Source: Terrirubrum flagellatum (GTDB lineage: Bacteria; Pseudomonadota; Alphaproteobacteria; Rhizobiales; Beijerinckiaceae). From it: 64,000 nucleotides of DNA. Position numbers and translations under genes: made by a program. Shown one piece after another: positions 7,526 to 16,073 of the stretch. Location: NCBI RefSeq assembly GCF_022059845.1, contig NZ_CP091851.1, positions 1,860,001-1,924,000 of the forward strand, given 5' to 3'. Position 1 is the stretch's first letter, and each line of letters begins with the position of its first letter. Under the pieces are notes generated by a model. That model saw only the letters and a program-made list of their open reading frames with translations. It had not been told where the DNA came from and made no database searches.

Positions 7526-8467
7526 TCAGGCCGAAAGCCGCGCGCCATAGCCGCGTAGATACTTCATGCCGGTGTCGCACATCACCGTGACGATTGTCGC
7601 ATCGGCGGGCAGTCGCGCCGCCAGCCTAAGCGCCGCCGTGACGTTCGCGCCGGTGGAAGCGCCGGCGAACACGCCCTCCTCGCGCGCCAGCCGAAACGCC
7701 ATCTCCATGGCTTCGTCGGTCGAGACCAGTTCGATCTGATCGGCGATGTCGTTGCGCCAGAGCGGAACCACATACCCTGCCCCGACGCCGTCGATCTTGT
7801 GCGCGCCGGTCTTGCCGCCCGACAGCACTGGCGATTCCGCCGGTTCGACCGCGACGATCCTCACCCGTGTATCGCGCCGGCGCAGGCCTTCGCTGATGCC
7901 GCGCAAAGACGCCGCAGTGCCGACGCTTTGCACAAAGGCGTCGATCTTTCCGTCTGTCTGGCGCCAGATCTCCTCGCCCATCGCGTGATAGGCCGCGGTC
8001 TGGTCGCGATTGTTCATCTGATCGGTCCAGAAGGCGCCGGTCTCGACTGCAACCACTCGCGCGGCCTCGATCATGTCCTTGGTGAGCTTCTCCGTCATGC
8101 GCCCGCTGTCGCTTGGCACGATCTGAAGCCGCGCGCCGAGCAGCCGCATGTGATCGAGCTTTTCCTGAGCGAAGGCGTCCGAAGTCACGATATGCAGCGG
8201 ATAGCCTTTCACCGCGCAGACCAGCGACAGCGACACGCCTGTGCTGCCGCCAGTATATTCGACGACCGCGCCGCCGGGCTTGAGACGGCCGTCATTCTCC
8301 GCCGCCGCGATCATGGCGAGCGCCATGCGATCCTTCATGCTGCCGGTCGGATTCTCGCTTTCCAGCTTGAGCAAGATGCGCGCGCCACTCGCCGCAACGA
8401 TCTTGCGCAGCGGCAGCAACGAGGTTCCGCCTATCCGCGCGAGAATAGTCTGCGGCCTGTGTTCCAT
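7526..8467 (-). CDS. PLP-dependent cysteine synthase-like enzyme
   Basis: 313 residues. I chose the ATG at 8467; a GTG at 8482 directly abuts its own GGAG, which is too close to work. It is a fold-type II PLP enzyme: NPTGSMKDR (Lys forms the Schiff base), TGGSTGVSLSL (substrate loop), QSVGTAASLRG (phosphate-binding loop) and GASTGANVTAALRLA. It could be an O-acetylserine or related sulfhydrylase, a cystathionine beta-synthase-like enzyme or a D-cysteine desulfhydrase; sequence alone does not decide. It is divergently transcribed from the HxlR-family gene, with a palindrome in the shared intergenic region suggesting control by that regulator. Confidence 0.8.
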   Translation of the reverse strand: MEHRPQTILARIGGTSLLPLRKIVAASGARILLKLESENPTGSMKDRMALAMIAAAENDGRLKPGGAVVEYTGGSTGVSLSLVCAVKGYPLHIVTSDAFAQEKLDHMRLLGARLQIVPSDSGRMTEKLTKDMIEAARVVAVETGAFWTDQMNNRDQTAAYHAMGEEIWRQTDGKIDAFVQSVGTAASLRGISEGLRRRDTRVRIVAVEPAESPVLSGGKTGAHKIDGVGAGYVVPLWRNDIADQIELVSTDEAMEMAFRLAREEGVFAGASTGANVTAALRLAARLPADATIVTVMCDTGMKYLRGYGARLSA

Positions 8468-8530
8468 GACGACTGCCCTCACCTCCGCTGATGCTCGATC
8501 GCCGCATAGGCCGCGCGACCAGATGCGTCC

Positions 8531-8547
8531 GGTCCGGAATCCGGACC
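8531..8547. promoter_or_regulatory. Operator-like palindrome in the PLP-enzyme/hxlR divergent promoter
   Basis: GGTCCGG-AAT-CCGGACC, 7-bp arms around 3 nt, lying between two divergent starts (8467 and 8582). A near-identical site (13 of 15 core positions) recurs at 9244-9258. The natural ligand is the HxlR-type regulator encoded next to both sites. Confidence 0.5.
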
Positions 8548-8581
8548 TGCGCCAGCCTCGACGTCATGTTAGGATTCAGGC

Positions 8582-9244
8582 ATGGCAAGCTACGGTCAAT
8601 TCTGTTCGATGGCGCGCGCGCATGAAGCGATCGGCGGGCGCTGGACGCTTCTTATCGTGCGCGAAATCTTGAGCGGCGGGCGTCGCTTCAACGATATCAG
8701 GCGCGGCATTCCGCGCATTTCGCGCACGATGCTGTCGGAACGTTTGCAGGAACTCGCGCAGATCGGCGCGCTGGCCCGTCATGATGGCGAACATGGGCCT
8801 GAATATGAGCTGACCGACGCCGGGCGTGAACTCGCGACGCTCGTCATCGCGTTTGCGACATGGGGGCAGCGCTGGTTGTCGCGCAAATCGGACGCCGACA
8901 TTGATGTCGAACCGGTGCTTGTCGACATGCAAAAGCGCGTGCGCATTGGCGCCCTGCCCGATCAGCCTCTCGTTGTGCGCTTCGAGATCGACGGGCCGCG
9001 CCGTCCGCGTTTCATGCTGCTGCGCGCCGAGGAGATTTCGCTATGCAAGGAAAATCCTGGCTTCCCCGAGCCGCTGAAAGTGCGGGCTCCTTTGTCTGCG
9101 CTGATCGCCTGGTGGCGCGGCGATGCGAGCTTCGCGATGGCGCAGCGAATGGGCCTCAAGCTTGAAGGGCCGCGCGCGCTGACGCGCGCTTTCCCCGACT
9201 GGTTCGCGCGCTACCAGTTCGCTGACATCAGGCCTGCCGCCTAG
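8582..9244 (+). CDS. HxlR-family winged-helix transcriptional regulator
   Basis: 220 residues. The N-terminal 95 residues are a classic HxlR domain: an early Cys (FCSMARAHEAIGG), then RWTLLIVREIL, GGRRFNDIRRGIPRIS, LSERLQELAQIG and ELTDAGRELATL. The C-terminal half (about 110-215) is an SCP2/sterol-carrier-like extension found in a subset of these regulators and may bind a ligand. It is flanked by two matching palindromes, one in its own divergent promoter and one just after its stop before the EthD gene, so it probably regulates itself, the PLP enzyme and the EthD gene. Confidence 0.85.
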   Translation: MASYGQFCSMARAHEAIGGRWTLLIVREILSGGRRFNDIRRGIPRISRTMLSERLQELAQIGALARHDGEHGPEYELTDAGRELATLVIAFATWGQRWLSRKSDADIDVEPVLVDMQKRVRIGALPDQPLVVRFEIDGPRRPRFMLLRAEEISLCKENPGFPEPLKVRAPLSALIAWWRGDASFAMAQRMGLKLEGPRALTRAFPDWFARYQFADIRPAA

Positions 9245-9258
9245 TCCGGATTTCGGAC
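9244..9258. promoter_or_regulatory. Second operator-like palindrome, upstream of the EthD gene
   Basis: GTCCG-GATTT-CGGAC, overlapping the last base of the hxlR-family stop codon and 59 nt before the EthD start. It matches the palindrome at 8533-8547 at 13 of 15 positions. This supports a shared operator and a small regulon. Confidence 0.45.
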
Positions 9259-9317
9259 CCCACGCGCCCTTCGCTTTCGTCCATCAACTCCTCGCGCATC
9301 AAGCAAGGGAGACTTCG

Positions 9318-9624
9318 ATGGCCGCTCATCTTCTCATCCTTTATCCGCCGCCTGCTGACGCGAAGGCGTTTGAACGCGCCTATCGCGACGAACATCTGTC
9401 CTTCGCTGGGCCGCGGCTCATCGGCGCGACTGGCGTCGTCACCAAGCGCGTCGTCGGGCCGGCCGCAAAGCCGCCCTATCACCTCATGTCTGACGTGACA
9501 TTTCCCGCGCTCGACGCGCTGATGACATGCGCGGCGTCGAGCGGCAGCAAGGAAGCGCGGGCGCACGCCGCCTCGATCAGCACCGGAGGCGCCAACTGTT
9601 CTCGTCGTATCGGACGACGCGTGA
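9318..9624 (+). pseudogene. EthD-family protein, frameshifted near its 3' end
   Basis: ATG with GGGAG upstream. The first 90 residues fit the EthD/dimeric alpha-beta barrel family (HLLILYPPP, FERAYRDEH, a central VVTKRVVG, then ACAASSGSKEARAHAASISTGG). The usual ending then appears only in the next frame: CCA ACT GTT CTC GTC GTA TCG GAC GAC GCG TGA at 9592-9624, reading PTVLVVSDDA. One extra G in the GGCGCC run at about 9587-9591 explains this. With the correction the gene stops at 9624, exactly abutting tex; without it the frame runs to 9656 over the end of tex. It is either a true frameshift or a sequencing error. EthD proteins are small, often in degradation clusters, with ill-defined activity. 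Confidence 0.7.
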
Positions 9625-11937
9625 TCAGCGTTTCGGCGAAAGTCCGGCCTTCTTGAATGCGTCCGCGAACGCGTTCGATGAGGGCGTTGCGCCGCGATCG
9701 TTTTGTCGCGCGCGAGGCTCGAAAGATCGCTTGCCGCGCTCGGCCTGCGCGCCCGGCGTTGGCAAGGGATCATCGAGGCGCAGCGTCAGGCTGATCCGCT
9801 TGCGCGCGCGATCGACTTCAAGGACCTTCGCGCGAACGACGTCGCCCGGCTTCACGACGGCGCGCGGGTCCTTGATGAATTCTTTCGACAGCGCCGAGAT
9901 ATGCGCCAGCCCGTCCTGATGCACGCCGATGTCGATGAATGCGCCGAATGCGGCGACGTTCGTCACGGTTCCCTCAAGCACCATTCCTGGCTGGAGATCT
10001 TCGATCTTCTCGACGCCTTCCTTGAAGGTCGCGGTCTTGAAGGCAGGACGCGGATCGCGGCCGGGTTTCTCCAATTCCTGCAGAATATCGGTCACCGTCG
10101 GCAGGCCGAATTTTTCGTCGGCGAATTTCGCGGGCTGCAGCTTGCGCAGCGCCGTGGCGTTGCCGATCAGCGTTTCAATCGACGCCTGCGCCGCAGCCAT
10201 GATCTTGCGCACGACCGGATAAGACTCGGGATGCACGCCCGAGCGATCGAGCGGATTGTCGCCGCCTGAGATGCGCAGGAAGCCCGCGCATTGCTCGAAC
10301 GCCTTGGCGCCAAGGCGCGGCACGTCCTTCAGCGCCTCGCGACTTTTGAAAGCGCCGTTGGCGTCGCGATGGCTGACGATATTCAGCGCCAGGCTTTCGC
10401 CGACGCCAGACACCTGCGCGAGCAAGGGCGCGGACGCCGTGTTGACGTCGACGCCAACCGCGTTGACGCAGTCCTCGACGACGGCGCTCAACGAGCGGCC
10501 GAGTTTGAATTCGCTGACGTCATGCTGGTACTGGCCGACGCCAATCGACTTCGGATCAATTTTCACCAGTTCCGCCAGCGGGTCCTGCAAGCGCCGCGCG
10601 ATCGAGACGGCCCCGCGCAATGACACGTCGAGATCGGGCAACTCCTTTGCGCCGTAGGCGGAGGCCGAATAAACCGATGCGCCCGCCTCCGAGACGGTCA
10701 CCTTCGTGATGCGCATTCCATCGAGCTTGCCGATGAGATCGATAGCGAGCTTGTCAGTCTCGCGCGACGCCGTGCCATTGCCGACGGCGATCAATTCCAC
10801 CTGATGCGCGCGCACAAGTCGCGCGAGCGTTGCGAGCGAGTCGTCCCATCGGCGTTGCGGCTCGTGCGGATAGATCGTGTCGGTCGCGACCACTTTACCC
10901 GTCGCGTCGACGACAGCAACCTTGACGCCGGTGCGATAGCCGGGATCGAGGCCCATGGTCGGCCGCGCGCCTGCAGGCGCGGCGAGAAGGAGGTCGCGAA
11001 GATTGCCGGCGAACACCTTGATCGCGTCTTCTTCCGCCTGCTGCCAGAGCCTGCCGCGCACATCGAGATCGAGATGCACAAGGATCTTCGTGCGCCACGC
11101 CCAGCGGACCGTGTCGAGCAACCATTTGTCACCCGCCCTGCCCTGATCGGCCACGCCAAAGCGATGCGCGATGCGACGCTCGTAGGATCCGTGCTGGCGT
11201 GGATCGGCCGGCGGCTCTTCGGGCTCGATCTGCAGCGAGAGCGCCTCTTCCTTCTCGCCGCGCAACATCGCGAGAATGCGATGGGAAGGGAGTTTCTTCA
11301 GTGGTTCGCGGAAATCGAAATAGTCCGAGAATTTCGCGCCGGCCTCCCGCTTTCCGTCGCGCAGCTTGGAGATCAGTGTCCCCTTGCTCCACAGTTCCTC
11401 GCGCAGGTCGCCGATCAGGCCGGCGTCTTCTGAGAAGCGCTCAACCAGGATAGCACGCGCGCCTTCCAATGCAGCCGCGGCATCACCGACGCCTTTTTCC
11501 GCATCGATATAGTTCGTCGCTTCGGCTGTTGGCTCTTTCGTCGCGTCTTGCAGCAGAAGATTGGCCAGCGGTTCGAGGCCCGCTTCGCGCGCGATCTGCG
11601 CCTTCGTCCGACGCCTCTGCTTGAACGGGAGATAGAGGTCCTCGAGCCTCGCCTTGCTGTCGGCGTCCGCGATCAGTTTTTCCAGATCAGGCGTCAGCTT
11701 GCCCTGCTCGCGAATGCTGTCGAGCACCGCGACCTTGCGCGCGTCGAGCTCGCGGAGATAGCGCAGCCGCTCGTCGAGCGTGCGAAGCTGCCCGTCGTCC
11801 AGTCCGCCCGTCGCCTCCTTCCGGTAGCGCGCGATGAAGGGGATCGTCGCGCCGCCATCGACCAGCGCGATTGTCGCAGCGACCTGCTCTTCCCGGACGC
11901 TGAGTTCTTCGGCGAGGCGCTCGGCGATTGATTTCAT
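9625..11937 (-). CDS. tex: Tex family RNA-binding transcription accessory protein
   Basis: 770 residues, the normal length for Tex. The frame stays open far upstream (to 12909) only as antisense of the GntR gene; the ATG at 11937 gives the typical start MKSIAERLAEELSV. Domains in order: N-terminal Tex helical region (ATIPFIARYRKEATGGL), YqgF/RNase H-like domain (GLDPGYRTGVKVAVVD), helix-hairpin-helix region (VNTASAPLLAQVSGVGESLA) and a C-terminal S1 RNA-binding domain (DLQPGMVLEGTVTNVAAFGA, roughly residues 640-710). Tex binds nucleic acids and RNA polymerase-associated complexes in the cytoplasm. It stands alone, convergent with the EthD gene. Confidence 0.95.
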   Translation of the reverse strand: MKSIAERLAEELSVREEQVAATIALVDGGATIPFIARYRKEATGGLDDGQLRTLDERLRYLRELDARKVAVLDSIREQGKLTPDLEKLIADADSKARLEDLYLPFKQRRRTKAQIAREAGLEPLANLLLQDATKEPTAEATNYIDAEKGVGDAAAALEGARAILVERFSEDAGLIGDLREELWSKGTLISKLRDGKREAGAKFSDYFDFREPLKKLPSHRILAMLRGEKEEALSLQIEPEEPPADPRQHGSYERRIAHRFGVADQGRAGDKWLLDTVRWAWRTKILVHLDLDVRGRLWQQAEEDAIKVFAGNLRDLLLAAPAGARPTMGLDPGYRTGVKVAVVDATGKVVATDTIYPHEPQRRWDDSLATLARLVRAHQVELIAVGNGTASRETDKLAIDLIGKLDGMRITKVTVSEAGASVYSASAYGAKELPDLDVSLRGAVSIARRLQDPLAELVKIDPKSIGVGQYQHDVSEFKLGRSLSAVVEDCVNAVGVDVNTASAPLLAQVSGVGESLALNIVSHRDANGAFKSREALKDVPRLGAKAFEQCAGFLRISGGDNPLDRSGVHPESYPVVRKIMAAAQASIETLIGNATALRKLQPAKFADEKFGLPTVTDILQELEKPGRDPRPAFKTATFKEGVEKIEDLQPGMVLEGTVTNVAAFGAFIDIGVHQDGLAHISALSKEFIKDPRAVVKPGDVVRAKVLEVDRARKRISLTLRLDDPLPTPGAQAERGKRSFEPRARQNDRGATPSSNAFADAFKKAGLSPKR

Positions 11938-12061
11938 GGGGCGTCCGAAATGAGGCCGGTGGTCCGGCGGGACGCCGTCTCTCGCAGGATTCGTCGCGAA
12001 GTCGAGGCGCGGCGGCGGCCTCCTCAACCGGGAAATTTCGTCGGGGACGGCGGCCAAACAC

Positions 12062-12117
12062 TTGCACTTTGACCGCCGCGGCGCTATCGCGCTCCGAGCT
12101 GGTCGACTAGTCGACCA
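12062..12117 (+). promoter_or_regulatory. Promoter and 18-bp palindromic operator for the gntR-uxuA unit
   Basis: TTGCAC (12062-12067), 17-nt spacer, TATCGC (12085-12090) form a plausible promoter. A perfect 18-bp palindrome, TGGTCGACTAGTCGACCA (12100-12117), covers the expected transcription start. TGGT...ACCA ends are typical of FadR/FCD-subfamily GntR sites, so autorepression by the next gene is likely. Confidence 0.5.
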
Positions 12118-12144
12118 TATGAGTTTGGGAGGGAGGCCAGCGCG

Positions 12145-12882
12145 ATGAGCAGCTCGGGATTCGCCCTTCGGGAAGCCGACGCCTCTCCAGCGCGCGCCAT
12201 GCGCGCGCCCAGCATGCGCGGTATCTACGCCGAGATCCGCCAGGACATCGTCACCTTGCGCCTGCGGCCGGGCGAACGGCTTTCCGAGAACGAACTCGCG
12301 CTTCGCTTCCGGACCAGCCGCGCGCCGGTTCGCGAGGCGTTGATCAGGCTGGGCGAAGAAGGCCTGATCGACGTCAGGCCGCAGCGCGGCAGCTTCGTCA
12401 GCCGTATCTCTCTGGCGGCGATGGAGCGGGCGCGCTTCGTGCGCGAAGCGCTGGAGCTGGCGGCCGTGCGCAAGGCGGCCCAGAGCGGCCTGCCCCCGGC
12501 GCTTGCAATGCGAGCGCGCGATGCCATCGCGGAGCAGAAGCGCGCCGCCGATGACCCCGAACATTTCACCCGCGCCGATGACGCCTTTCACGCCGCCCTG
12601 GCCGACGCCAGCGGCGTCTCGCAGCTCTGGAGCGTGATCGAGCGGGAGAAGGCGCAGTTCGATCGCATCCGCTTCCTCAGCGTGCCCAACGCGACGCCGG
12701 CGAAAGTGCTGATCGATCAGCACATGGCGATCCTGACCGCGGTCGAATATCAGGATCCGGAAAGCGCCGAGCGCGCCATGCGCCGGCACATGTCGGAAGT
12801 GTTGAAGATCGCGCAGACGCTCGCCGAGGCGCATCCCGATTTGATCGTCGATGATCTTCCGCCGCCGCGGGACGCGTCCTGA
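12145..12882 (+). CDS. GntR-family (FCD) transcriptional regulator
   Basis: 245 residues, ATG with GGGAGG upstream. N-terminal GntR winged helix (GIYAEIRQDIVTLRLRPGER, then SENELALRF, TSRAPVREALIRLGEEGLID, PQRGSFVS) and C-terminal all-helical FCD ligand domain (about residues 100-235) with metal/ligand histidines in FHAALAD and RRHMSEV. FCD regulators sense small carboxylates or sugar acids. The uxuA gene follows by 61 nt on the same strand, so the likely effector is a hexuronate-pathway intermediate. The perfect palindrome upstream is its probable operator. Confidence 0.85.
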   Translation: MSSSGFALREADASPARAMRAPSMRGIYAEIRQDIVTLRLRPGERLSENELALRFRTSRAPVREALIRLGEEGLIDVRPQRGSFVSRISLAAMERARFVREALELAAVRKAAQSGLPPALAMRARDAIAEQKRAADDPEHFTRADDAFHAALADASGVSQLWSVIEREKAQFDRIRFLSVPNATPAKVLIDQHMAILTAVEYQDPESAERAMRRHMSEVLKIAQTLAEAHPDLIVDDLPPPRDAS

Positions 12883-12943
12883 GCGCTCGCGGCTTACCAG
12901 CGCAGTCAATCAATTTACATAGAGATCGCAGGGAGAATTTGTC

Positions 12944-14140
12944 GTGGAACAGAGCTGGCGCTGGTTTGGTCTGGGAGACGTTGTGCCGCTAAGCGCCATC
13001 CGGCAGGCGGGCGCCAGCGGCGTCGTGACCTCACTGCACCAGATTCCTTACGGCGTCGTGTGGAGCGTGGCGGAGATCGAGGAGCGGAAGGCGCTTCTCG
13101 CCGCCGATCCCTCGCTCGGCCTGCGCTGGAACGTGGTCGAGAGCCTGCCGATCCATGAGCGCATCAAGATCGGCGAAGGCGATCTCACCGAGCTGTTCGA
13201 CAATTATCGCCAGTCGATGCGCAATCTCGCCGCCTGCGGCGTGAAGACCATCTGCTACAACTTCATGCCGGTGCTCGATTGGACGCGCACCGAGCTTTAT
13301 CATCGCCTGCCCGGCGGCGGCTCCGCCCTGCGCTTCAATGCGCATGAGTTCGCGGCATTCGACTGCTTCATGCTGCAGCGAAAAGGCGCCGAAGGTGATC
13401 ATTCCGCCGAAGTGCTGCGCCGCGCCAAGGACTGGTTCATCGACGCGTCGGAGGACGACAAGTCGAAGCTTCTCAACAATATCATGGCGGGCCTGCCCGG
13501 CGCTTTCGATCGCTACGACATTCCCGCGTTGCGCAAACATCTCGCGCGCTACAACGATATCTCCGTCGAAGGCCTGCGTGAAAATCTGGCGCGCTTTCTG
13601 CGCGAAGTCATTCCGACCGCGGAAGAACATGGCATGCGATTGGCGATCCATCCGGACGACCCGCCGAAATCGCTCATGGGTCTCCCTCGCATCGTGTCGA
13701 AAGCCGAGGATCTGGAATTCATCACGAAGGCTGTCGACTCTGTCGCCAACGGCGTCACCTTCTGTACGGGCTCGCTCGGCGCCGGCCCGCACAACGATCT
13801 GCCTGCGATCGCCAGGAAGTTTGCGAGCCGCATCCATTTCGCCCATCTGCGCAATGTCGCGAAAGACCCGGATGGCTCCTTCATGGAGGCCGATCATCTC
13901 GGCGGCGACACCGACATGGTCGAGATCGTCGATATTCTGCTCGCCGAGCAGAAGCGCAGGAAAGACGCCGGCGAAGCGTCATGGCGTATCCCGTTTCGCC
14001 CCGACCATGGCCATGAATTGCTGGATGATATCGGCAAGGGCAGCTTCCCCGGCTATTCCGCAATCGGACGCCTCAAGGGGCTGGCCGAAATCCGCGGCGT
14101 GATGACTGCGCTGGCGAAGGTGAAGTCGCTGCCGCTGTAG
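12944..14140 (+). CDS. uxuA: Mannonate dehydratase
   Basis: 398 residues from GTG at 12944 with AGGGAGA upstream. It starts MEQSWRWFGLGDVVPL and carries the family's conserved pieces: LHQIPYGVVW, CYNFMPVLDWTRT, AIHPDDPP, FCTGSLG, HFAHLRN and RPDHGHELLDD. These hold the Fe/Mn ligands of this TIM-barrel enzyme. It dehydrates D-mannonate to 2-keto-3-deoxygluconate in glucuronate breakdown. No uxaC, uxuB or transporter gene is nearby, so the rest of the pathway must lie elsewhere or the enzyme acts on a related sugar acid. Confidence 0.93.
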   Translation: MEQSWRWFGLGDVVPLSAIRQAGASGVVTSLHQIPYGVVWSVAEIEERKALLAADPSLGLRWNVVESLPIHERIKIGEGDLTELFDNYRQSMRNLAACGVKTICYNFMPVLDWTRTELYHRLPGGGSALRFNAHEFAAFDCFMLQRKGAEGDHSAEVLRRAKDWFIDASEDDKSKLLNNIMAGLPGAFDRYDIPALRKHLARYNDISVEGLRENLARFLREVIPTAEEHGMRLAIHPDDPPKSLMGLPRIVSKAEDLEFITKAVDSVANGVTFCTGSLGAGPHNDLPAIARKFASRIHFAHLRNVAKDPDGSFMEADHLGGDTDMVEIVDILLAEQKRRKDAGEASWRIPFRPDHGHELLDDIGKGSFPGYSAIGRLKGLAEIRGVMTALAKVKSLPL

Positions 14141-14162
14141 CGCCGGTGGGACATTTGATGTG

Positions 14163-14183
14163 GACGCGGCGGGCCGCCGCGTC
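14163..14183 (+). terminator. GC-rich hairpin after uxuA, possible weak terminator
   Basis: GACGCGGC (14163-14170), 5-nt loop, GCCGCGTC (14176-14183): a perfect 8-bp stem 22 nt after the uxuA stop. No T-run follows, so it may only slow transcription or protect the mRNA 3' end. Confidence 0.3.
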
Positions 14184-14213
14184 GCCTACCGTGCGTTAGG
14201 ACGATAAGGTCGA

Positions 14214-15050
14214 GTGGTGAAAACCTCCCGCGACATCGCCGATCTCATCGCCATCATGGCTGCGCTCAGGACGCCCGGAACGGGCTGTCCCTGGGACCTC
14301 GAACAGACGTTCGCGACCATCGCCCCTTATACGATCGAGGAGGCGTCCGAGGTCGCGGACGCGATCGCACGTGGCGATCTGGTCGATCTTCGGGAGGAGC
14401 TTGGCGATCTTCTGCTGCAGGTCGTTTTCCACGCCCGCATAGCCGAGGAGGAAGGCGCGTTTTCCTTCGGCGATGTGGTGCAGGCGATCACGGAGAAGCT
14501 GATCCGCCGCCATCCCCATGTTTTTGGCGATACGCGCACCCTGTCGCCGGAAGCCGTGAAGAATCTCTGGGCGGAGATCAAGGCTCGGGAGAAAGCAGAA
14601 CGTCGAGCGGCGCGCGCGGCGGCCGGGTTGCCCGACGACGCCGATCGCGGCGCGCTGGCGGGTGTTCCCGGCGACCTGCCTTCGCTCTTGCGGGCTCTGA
14701 AATTGCAGCAGAAGGCCGGCGCGGTTGGCTTCGACTGGAACGACGCGCGCGCTGTGCTGGCGAAATTGAAAGAGGAAATCGCCGAGACTGAGGAGGCTTT
14801 GGAGCTGGGTGACGACTTCGCGATCGCCGAGGAGATCGGAGACTTCCTGTTCGCCGCCGTCAATCTGGCGCGCCATGTCTCGGTCGACCCTGACATGGCG
14901 TTGCGTGCGGCCAATCTGAAATTTGAGCGACGTTTCCGCGCGATCGAAGACGCGCTGGCGGCAAGCGGCCGGACGCCTGCCGAAAGCACGCTCGAGGAAA
15001 TGGACGCGCTCTGGAACGAGGCGAAGCTGGCGGAGAAGAAGCGTGCGTGA
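14214..15050 (+). CDS. mazG: Nucleoside triphosphate pyrophosphohydrolase MazG
   Basis: 278 residues from GTG 14214 (a second GTG follows immediately). It has tandem MazG domains: the first with GCPWDLEQTF, YTIEEASEVADAI and EELGDLLLQVVFHA, whose EExxE...ExxD acidic residues bind Mg; the second with KLKEEIAETEEAL and AEEIGDFLFAAVNLARH. It hydrolyses non-canonical or excess NTPs to NMP and PPi. The stop directly abuts the stop of the convergent panE-like gene (15050/15051), leaving no room for a terminator. Confidence 0.93.
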   Translation: MVKTSRDIADLIAIMAALRTPGTGCPWDLEQTFATIAPYTIEEASEVADAIARGDLVDLREELGDLLLQVVFHARIAEEEGAFSFGDVVQAITEKLIRRHPHVFGDTRTLSPEAVKNLWAEIKAREKAERRAARAAAGLPDDADRGALAGVPGDLPSLLRALKLQQKAGAVGFDWNDARAVLAKLKEEIAETEEALELGDDFAIAEEIGDFLFAAVNLARHVSVDPDMALRAANLKFERRFRAIEDALAASGRTPAESTLEEMDALWNEAKLAEKKRA

Positions 15051-16064
15051 TTAGCGGCGCATCGCCGCCAGCAATTCCGGTCCCGTCCAGTTTGAGCGGC
15101 CGCCCTCCTCCGCCTTACGGATCAATTCGACGAGACGCTCGTTCACCGGCGCGCGCATGCCCTGCCTTGCGGCGAGGCGCACGATTTCTCCGTTGAGCCA
15201 ATCGACCTCCGTCTTCCGGCGGGCGGCGAGATCATCCGCCATCGACGAGCGGGCCAGCGGATCGATGGCGAGCATGCGGCGCGCAACAATCCGAAAGAGA
15301 AAGTCCGGCGTGCGCAGCAAGCTCGGAATGAACCGCGGCGGCAGCGGCGTCATTCGCGTCGGCGCAATGCGCGCGGCTGAAAGTGCGGCGAGCGCCTCGT
15401 CATGCGCCAAGGCGAGACAGCGGCGGAAGTCTTGCTGCATGAGTTGATCGCGCAGCGGGAGCCCAGACAGCGCGTTGACCGCGTTGTTGAGATTGAGCAG
15501 CAGCTTCCCCCATTGGATGGGCCTGATGTCCTGATAAAGGCGCAGCGGAATCCCCGCGTGATCAAAAAATGGGAGAAATCGCTGCAGCGCAGGGTGATTC
15601 TGTGCGCCAATTTCGCCATCTGTGCCTTGGTGAAATGATCCCTCTCCGCGCTCGATCACATTGAACGCCACCATCCCGCCGAGAACGACGCGGCCGTGCA
15701 ACGCCGCACGCAGAACATCATCATTGCCGACGCCGTTCTGCAGGCTGACTACGATTGCATTCGGCTTGAGAATATCGGCGAGCATCGCGCCTGCGTTCGC
15801 CGTCGCCGCCGACTTCACGGTTACGAGAACGAGATCGGCGCCGCGGGCCGGCGCGGCGTCAAGGCTGTATCGCAGCTTGTCTGGCGTCAGCCTGAAGTCT
15901 GCGCCACGAAAATCGGAGAGGCGGAGCCCGTTTTCCGCGATTATGTCGCGCACACGCTCGCGGCCGACGAAGTTGACGGACGCGCCCGCCGCGGCGAGTC
16001 TCCCGCCGATATAGCAGCCGATGCTTCCCGCTCCGAAGATGCAGATTTGCGCCGGCGTCGTCAT
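15051..16064 (-). CDS. 2-dehydropantoate 2-reductase (ketopantoate reductase) family protein
   Basis: 337 residues. The N-terminal Rossmann motif (IFGAGSIGCYIGGRLAAAG) binds NADPH. LVTVKSAATANA carries the catalytic Lys, and the C-terminal helical domain contains WGKLLLNLNNAVNALSG. PanE reduces ketopantoate in pantothenate synthesis. Many alphaproteobacteria carry several PanE paralogues of unclear substrate and no other pantothenate gene is nearby, so the symbol is left open. It lies 9 nt downstream of hflX on the same strand and may be at the tail of the hfq-hflX transcript. Confidence 0.8.
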   Translation of the reverse strand: MTTPAQICIFGAGSIGCYIGGRLAAAGASVNFVGRERVRDIIAENGLRLSDFRGADFRLTPDKLRYSLDAAPARGADLVLVTVKSAATANAGAMLADILKPNAIVVSLQNGVGNDDVLRAALHGRVVLGGMVAFNVIERGEGSFHQGTDGEIGAQNHPALQRFLPFFDHAGIPLRLYQDIRPIQWGKLLLNLNNAVNALSGLPLRDQLMQQDFRRCLALAHDEALAALSAARIAPTRMTPLPPRFIPSLLRTPDFLFRIVARRMLAIDPLARSSMADDLAARRKTEVDWLNGEIVRLAARQGMRAPVNERLVELIRKAEEGGRSNWTGPELLAAMRR

Positions 16065-16073
16065 ACAGGCGAT

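Noticed and set aside
11938-12909. N-terminal extension of tex reading through the gntR region
   Set aside because: The extension is antisense to a well-formed GntR gene; the ATG at 11937 gives the standard Tex start and length.
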